Below, one piece after another: positions 58,440-64,000 of a stretch of 64,000 nucleotides of DNA (position 1 is the stretch's first letter; each line of letters begins with the position of its first letter). Source of the stretch: Hippophae tibetana (Eukaryota > Streptophyta > Magnoliopsida > Rosales > Elaeagnaceae); NCBI GenBank assembly GCA_037013495.1, contig CM072811.1:15196659-15260658 (forward strand). The letters run 5' to 3'. The notes beneath the pieces were generated by a model that was not told the origin of the DNA, did not search any database, and worked only from the letters and a program-made list of their open reading frames with translations. Both the position numbers and the translations under genes were made by a program.

Positions 58440-60465
58440 ATAGATAGATCTCCACTTTTTAATAGGATAAACTAAGCCTATTGGAAATCACAAATGAGGG
58501 CCTTTTATGGTCCTAAGGAGATTGAGTGTGGTTTATTAATGAGAATGGCTAGATGTATCTAACCAAAACCCTACCTGATAACACTATGGTTCCTAAACAC
58601 GTAAGTGAGTGGACTAAAGATGAGAGTGAGGAATCTAAATGGGATAGAAAGGGACTCTATGTAATCATTAGGGTTGTTTTTCCTGATGAATTTTAAAGAA
58701 TTTAGAATTGCATTTCTTCAAAACAAGCATGGGACATTTTGGAGACCACTCATGCAGGCACTCAGTTGTAAAAATATCTAGAATTCTGAAGTTGAATAAA
58801 GATTTTGAACTCTGTATCATGCAATAGGATGGAACTTTTGACCAATTCTATGTATGTTTTTTAAACATTGTCAACCATTTCTACAACTTGGGTAGACCTA
58901 TTAGCAAGAAAAAGCATATTGAGAAAATCCATAAAATTTGTATCATTTCAAAGTTATTATGCCTAAGTCCATGTAAATTCCTTGTGGACTTACTATTAAT
59001 GAATTACTTGATGATCTGTAAATGTTCGATCTGCATCACCTCTTACTAAGATGAGAGCAATCTGCTTCCGAGAAGGGAAAAAGCTTAGCTCTCAAGACAT
59101 CAAAAGGATAGTGTTTTGAGAAAAGATGTTCTTGCCATAGTTATTGGTAATGATGACTATGTTCCTAATGAGTAGGAAATGGCTCTACTTGCCCAAATAT
59201 TTACTAAATTTTTCAAAAAGAATACACCATCTTCTATAGGTATTAGAAAAGATAATTCAAGCCCAATAATGGCTCAAAATTTGTAAAAGTTTTTAATGAC
59301 TCAAATGATGAATCTGAGAAACCTAACAAAGGGTACTTAATAAAGATCAAATTCTTCGAATGTGGAAAACATAATTAACTTGCAACAAGTTGTTTTTAGA
59401 AATAAAAGCACAAAAATAAGGGCATGATGAAGGCTTAAATTACTATTTTAGATTGTACTAGTAGTGATGATGAGGATGAGACTAATTGTCGGGCATTAGT
59501 TGGTTCTAGTAATACTATTGATCCCTCGGCTACTCCCTCAAATTTTCAAGACATTAAATATAAAGCTGATGATGATGATGACCAAGATTAATTTCTTAAC
59601 TCCTACAATGCACTCTTGTTGGAGCACAAAAAAATAGAAAAAGCTAAGAAAAAGGCCTTTTAGAGCATGGATGAAAAAGAAGGCCATATAAGTGCTCTCA
59701 AGAAAACTCTTAAGGAAAGGAAGTTCTCAACTGATAATCAACAACATGATCTCACTAATAAGTGTGAGCTCATTCAAAAGAGACATTTAAATTTGCAAGA
59801 AAAGTTTGACACAAATCTCGACAAGATGAAGATACTTTAGGAAAAGTTGAAGTGTTCCACCCCTAATAAAGCTACTTTGTTGTATGTCAATTATGATCCC
59901 TTAAATTATAAAAATGATGATATTAAATAGTTGAAGAAGTAGATAATTATTCTTGAAATTGCCAAGGAGTATCTAACTTATGCTCTCATTGAGAAAGAAA
60001 CTAAAGTGAAACATATGAATGATAGAGTTGGGAATATTTCCTTAAGGAAAAGTAAAACTTTATAGTAACTTAAAAAAATAAACTCTACGTGAGTGAAAAA
60101 GAACTGGCTCAGTCTTCCTCTACTATTAATGAAATGATTTCTAGTTCCTAAAATTAGATGAAATTATCAGTAACATAAAGTCGTTTGGTGATAAATGTGG
60201 TATCGAGTATAACAAAAGAGTTTATACTTCTACTTCCACTACATCTAAGTTTTTCAAGTCTACTGATTAAGATTCTAAGTTGAAATTAGTTGAAATCACC
60301 TACAAAGGTATGTAGGTTGTCACATTCAGCCTAGTTCCTTTAGTAAGGTGAAACATTCACCTAAGGCTAACACTTCTCGTTGCTTTAGTAATAGTATGCT
60401 ACCTCTACCCACTACTATCCCTACTTGTTACCACTTGGATGAACTAGGGCATATCAGACCTTGCT
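58440..60465 (+). pseudogene. gag: Copia gag (SIRE type), degraded
   Basis: Reading across stops: AWDILETTHAGTQL and SRILKLNKDFELC, then DGTFDQFYVCFLNIVNHFYN are the copia Gag (UBN2-like) core. FFECGKHN.LATSCF is a zinc-knuckle-like motif. An acidic stretch with a GAT run follows (DDDDDQD near 59570). A long charged, probably coiled-coil region comes next (LTNKCELIQKRHLNLQEKFD). Near the end CYHLDELGHIRPC is a second knuckle-like motif. The order fits SIRE-type Gag. It is riddled with stops. Confidence 0.75.
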
Positions 60466-60600
60466 AAAAAAATCAACTTCTAATCCTCATACGAAGTTAA
60501 CAAGAGCACATTTTATTTCTCTCGTATGTGTACAACTTCTTAAAGTTAGTGACCTAGATTCTTTAGTGTACACTTCTCGAATTCACCCATCTTCTCACAC
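60466..60600. other. Short unassigned junction
   Basis: Lies between copia gag and a Tekay LTR. 60461-60682 is open for 73 codons without a known motif. Confidence 0.3.
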
Positions 60601-62104
60601 CAATTCTTCTTCTCTCTCCTCTCTCTCTCAATATTGGTCAGGGTTTTCACCACATTTTAGAACGCATCTTGGGGATAAATAATAAGAAGTTTAGGTTCAG
60701 AAGCTCATCGGTGGAATAACTTTCCAGGTAGGGGTTCTTACTCTAGCTTTTTATATTCATGCATTCTTTTTATAAATGACATATCATGCATTATATATTA
60801 TGAATAAAAGTGGGAAACATGATGCCATGATTTTATTAGCAATGTTATAATATTATAAATATTGTTTCAAAATAAGATACTTGTTATAAATATTTTATTT
60901 TACATAAATTGGGGAAAAAATTATATAAAATAAGTATCAAATTTTGATATGAAATGAGAATTGAAAATGTGATATGGCATCTGAGAATTTTATACAAGCA
61001 TCATGAGAATATTTTTATACATAGGGAGTACATCTATATTCTATCTCCAGAGTATGGTACCCACGGGCTATTAGTTAGTGCAAACTATTTTTCATGGACT
61101 ACAAGTATGCATCAGATATTTCCAACTATGGTACCTCTTATTCTTGACCATGGATTATTGTGGCCTTGGATTGTTGACCATGAATTGTTTCTCACACACG
61201 AGTCTTAGAGTTGGACCTCTCGTTGGGTTGGGATTTTTCCATCTCTTGTGGATTTATTGACCATACATGGGCCTCAAAGTTGAACCCATCATTGTGTTTT
61301 GGAGATAACTACCCATAGAGGATGGCCCATATGATGTTGATTTGATCGATACATATGCCATATGTATTTGATCATACATAGGGTTAGAGGTAGACCTATT
61401 CCCATATGTGTCTCACAAGTAGACTGTGCATATGCCCATCTATTTGTTGAACAACACATATGGGGTTGCATATCATGCATTGGATTTATATCATATAGAA
61501 TATTTTATATTGTATGAGTATGCATTGGGATACCTAGAATGTATACTCCTTTGATCTATCAGACACCAGAAACTAGAGGTATACCCAAATTTTGTGATTA
61601 AAATCTCCCTACAATGTATACTTATAATGATTGCTTATATTCATGAAATTTATTAATGTCATCATGCATCATGAATAATTGTTTATGAAGATAATATTTT
61701 AGAATAGACTCCTACTGAGCTATCAACCCAACCCTTACTCTTTCCTTACCTTTCAACTACGTTATTCGACATACTCGTGGCGAAGACATGAAGGTTTTAT
61801 ATGGAAGAATTAGACATTACAAGGTTTGATCTAAGACCTTAATTTATTTGTTATTATAATTTATGATTAGGCAGGCTAAAACTACTCCGATGAATTTTAA
61901 TTGACTTTATAAATATCAAGGATTTAAATCTATGAATTTATATTTTTTTATTGTGAATAGAAAATCTCAAAACAGGTTACCCTAATTAATGTAAAAGAAT
62001 TGATTTTCAAATTGAACTTTTCATGATTATTAAATAAATTTCCTTAAAATATAATTTAAAATTTACCTTCTTTCTATCTCACGTACCCATTTTTCTAGGG
62101 TGTG
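60600..62104 (+). repeat. Tekay-type LTR on + (ends eroded)
   Basis: It matches the reverse complement of 46056-47696 in order: CTCTCT-rich start, TCATGCATTCTTTTTATAAA, the repeated ATGG/CATATG phrases, the CTCCTACTGAGCTATCAACC region and the end with TTTTTCTAGGGTGTGA. The TGTAAAACCCC start is missing and the final CA is lost. It belongs to the same family as the - Tekay but has the opposite orientation, so it is a separate insertion. Confidence 0.7.
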
Positions 62105-62191
62105 ATAAGTTAATTTAATTTAGTATTTTTTTAGTTTTTAATTTTTAATACTTTTCATGTTAGAGACTAGCAAGAACCTGGTTGGGGGTTG
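62105..62191 (+). other. P tail, right part, and polypurine tract
   Basis: T-rich sequence leads to AGACTAGCAAGAACCTGG then GGTTGGGGGTTG, the polypurine tract seen in A1. Confidence 0.65.
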
Positions 62192-63836
62192 TAATGAGTA
62201 CTTGAAAAGTACTAATATTTTGTGAATTTATTACTCTTAAATGTAATAATGAGATTTAAATATTCATTTTTTATCTTTATTTAAGCAAATCTATATGTTC
62301 AAAATCATAGGTATTTTCTGATTTTTTTAAGTATTTTGTTTCAAAAATATTAATTGATCAACATATGAAGAATAACACCTAAAGCACTCTTTTGCACCTT
62401 AAAATCTTAGAGAAATAATGCATCTAAGCCTTACATGTAGAACTAGCTAATATATAAGGGATACAAAACAAGATTTCAAGTGAAGTAATGCATGGTACAA
62501 CAAAGATATAGTAGGGTATAGTGTACTCCTCTCTACATAGATTCACTAGGCACGATGTTCGTTTTGTGCCACTCGTGGAAATGGTGCAACACGATGTGAC
62601 ATTTTTTGCATTGAATCAGGTGAACGTATACATATCTCGGATCATGCCATGGTAAAATTTAAGGTACGACACATGTTTAATTATTTCACCTGAAGCCCTC
62701 TGATTTCAACTTGCATATAAAAAAATTCTTATTTAGGTTAAGCATATATGAGTCGTATTATAATTTAGAGTTTTGTTTGTTTTTAGAGCCATCATAGCTC
62801 TTTTCTATTCTATGTTTTCATATTCATTTTTATACACAATTTAGATAAGGCAATGCCAAATAAGAAGCAACAACAAGGAGATTTGCTTCCTCAAGTGATT
62901 CAAAAAGGTTACTTAAATTTAGGGAATACTATAATGATTAAGGTCATAACTGTGGAGCTAGACACATCCATTTATCAACATTTTTTTTATTAAGATCTTA
63001 TCTTTATTCTTATTTATTTTCAGTAGAAAATTTTGTATTACTTGAATGTGTTGAAATTATTTTATTGATCATTTATTAATTTGAGCATGTCTGGTTAATT
63101 GTGATAATGGAAATTTAGTTTTTTACTATGTTTGTGTGGATTTTTTAAATTAATATTTCTAATCATTATTAAATATACATGATTTTCTATTTCAAGATTT
63201 CTAAAAAAATTATTACTGAGGAATATATTGACGATATAATTATCAAACTATATTTAAAATATGAAAATTAAGTTTTAGATACATCATATGATCCAATTTA
63301 GATAGCATGAATAGGGGTTTAAATTGGTAATCTGATCAAAGGTATCAAGTTAGATGTTTTATTAATTCCTTAGACATTAGGCATAATTTGATAAAATATA
63401 TGACGAGTCGATTGAAGGCATTAAGTGGTTAAATTAGTAATGAATAGTGACCCGATCGAATGTATTATTTATACATAAAAGGAAGAATCAATAATCTAGA
63501 TTTATAATGCATTAACTTAATTAATTTTATCAAGCATAGTAAACTAGCTAAATTTTCCATAAATTTCCTATTAATTGCAATTGCATATCTGTATGTAATT
63601 TGTTTAAGTCCAATCTATCTTTTATATTTTCATTATTTATGTCCTTAGTTTAGGATTTCAAACCAGCTTATTGTGAGAGAATGTTTAGGGTAATTTTCAT
63701 TTTTTAAAGATATTTTTTGAGTTAATTAAAACAACATAGTTACTCTTTAAACCGACCTTGAGAGTATACTTATCACTTATTTTAAGTGATTCGTGCACTT
63801 AAAAGCTTTTTATAAATTTACAAAATTTGACTATCA
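62192..63836 (+). repeat. P-type LTR (1645 bp) followed by a decayed primer-site-like sequence
   Basis: It starts TAATGAGTACTTG (TG to TA) with the U3 hairpin AGTACTT/AAGTACT. It ends ACTATCA at 63836, and the spacer AGTTTTTT follows as at 47754. Its U5 shares the RACCTTGAGAGTATACTTATC-type phrase with the A1 LTR (ACCTTGGGAGTATACTTATC). Confidence 0.75.
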
Positions 63837-64000
63837 AGTTTTTTAACATCAGTAGCTATTGAAAGAAAATTCTCATCAAAAGATTCTCCCAATGGATTTC
63901 CAGTTGCATCAAATTGAATAGGTATTTATCATCTAGATTAAGTGGAGTATCGAGTATATTAGCCTAACCCATTTTTCTAAAATGTCCCAATGGATCATTT
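63837..64000. other. Right edge, unassigned
   Basis: 63837-63865 resembles a decayed spacer and primer site. The rest is unrecognised. On -, 63925-63860 can be read as IQFDATGNPLGESFDENFL, which I do not recognise. Confidence 0.25.

Larger units (their letters stand above)
51982..60465 (+). mobile_element. SIRE-type Ty1/copia element (copy C), 5' part, with nested insertion
   Basis: 5' LTR from TGTTAAGATGTG (51982) to CTCTTTCA (58328), split by a complete Athila-like element at 52454-57523. A tRNA-iMet-type primer site and a degraded gag follow. Sequence after about 60465 is no longer recognisable as this element; protease, integrase and RT are absent. Confidence 0.75.
34099..63836 (+). mobile_element. 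Athila-like element P, pol-less, expanded by nested insertions
   Basis: Own parts on +: 5' LTR (34099-35007 and 47697-47753), primer site (47761-47778), leader, gag, post-pol-like junction, a plant-transposon-protein-like frame (50677-51775), tail (51776-51981 and 62105-62191) and 3' LTR (62192-63836). The LTR at 62192 matches 34099-34985 over its first half and 47697-47753 at its end, which is the main reason to link these pieces. No pol trace lies between gag and the third frame. No matching target duplication was found, so the link is an inference. Confidence 0.6.

Noticed and set aside
60461..61260. Several 60-84 codon frames on +
   Set aside because: They lie in a junction and a Tekay LTR; no motif, no conservation in the other LTR copies.
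1..64000. Host genes, tRNA or rRNA genes, organellar DNA, DNA transposons with long inverted ends
   Set aside because: I looked for split coding blocks, cloverleaf-like runs and familiar organellar or ribosomal sequence and saw none; very small or highly eroded features could be missed by eye.

Overview
This window is a block of plant heterochromatin made almost entirely of LTR retrotransposons nested in one another. I recognise no host gene, tRNA, rRNA or organellar insert. The flowering-plant assignment rests on the element types. There are several Ty3/gypsy Athila-type elements (tRNA-Asp-like primer site, a DLG-type protease, an FMDDF reverse transcriptase box). There is one chromovirus of Tekay/Del type and several Ty1/copia SIRE-type elements (tRNA-iMet primer site). 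AT-rich DNA with decayed coding frames suggests a gene-poor, probably pericentromeric region. The species cannot be named.

Layout, left to right. 1-8459: 3' part of an Athila element on + (A1) with nearly intact gag-pol, a long untranslated tail and a 2.0-kb LTR. 8465-10838: 3' end and LTR of a SIRE-type copia element. 10839-11760: fragment of Athila tail on -. 11820-18611: a second Athila-type lineage on + (Z1), whose 5' LTR is split by a complete solo LTR (12354-13976, target duplication GTTAG). 18612-19160: a second copy of the Z1 leader and gag start. 19161-21613: 5' end of a copia element on -. 21614-31176: a composite Athila block on - (A2) with two gag regions and one degraded pol. 31490-33118: decayed Athila tail and LTR on + (A3). 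33119-33530: copia LTR remnant.

34099-63836 is best read as one old Athila-like element on + (P). It has gag and a plant-transposon-protein-like third frame but no pol, and it is stretched to about 30 kb by insertions. Its 5' LTR holds a Tekay element on - (35008-47696), which itself holds a Z-lineage element on - (36910-42804). Its tail holds a copia element on + (51982 to about 60465). The 5' LTR of that copia contains an intact non-coding element on - (52454-57523) with two LTRs, primer site, polypurine tract and a perfect CTTCA duplication. A Tekay LTR (about 60600-62104) lies before the tail and 3' LTR of P.

The most notable points are: two stem-loops just after the pol stop codon that keep pairing across diverged Athila lineages; two copies with the same gag-to-post-pol junction, which suggests a transmitted pol-less lineage; the intact non-coding element; and a solo LTR with a dense array of GCCGGC palindromes. 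All assignments come from reading motifs and comparing copies inside this window.
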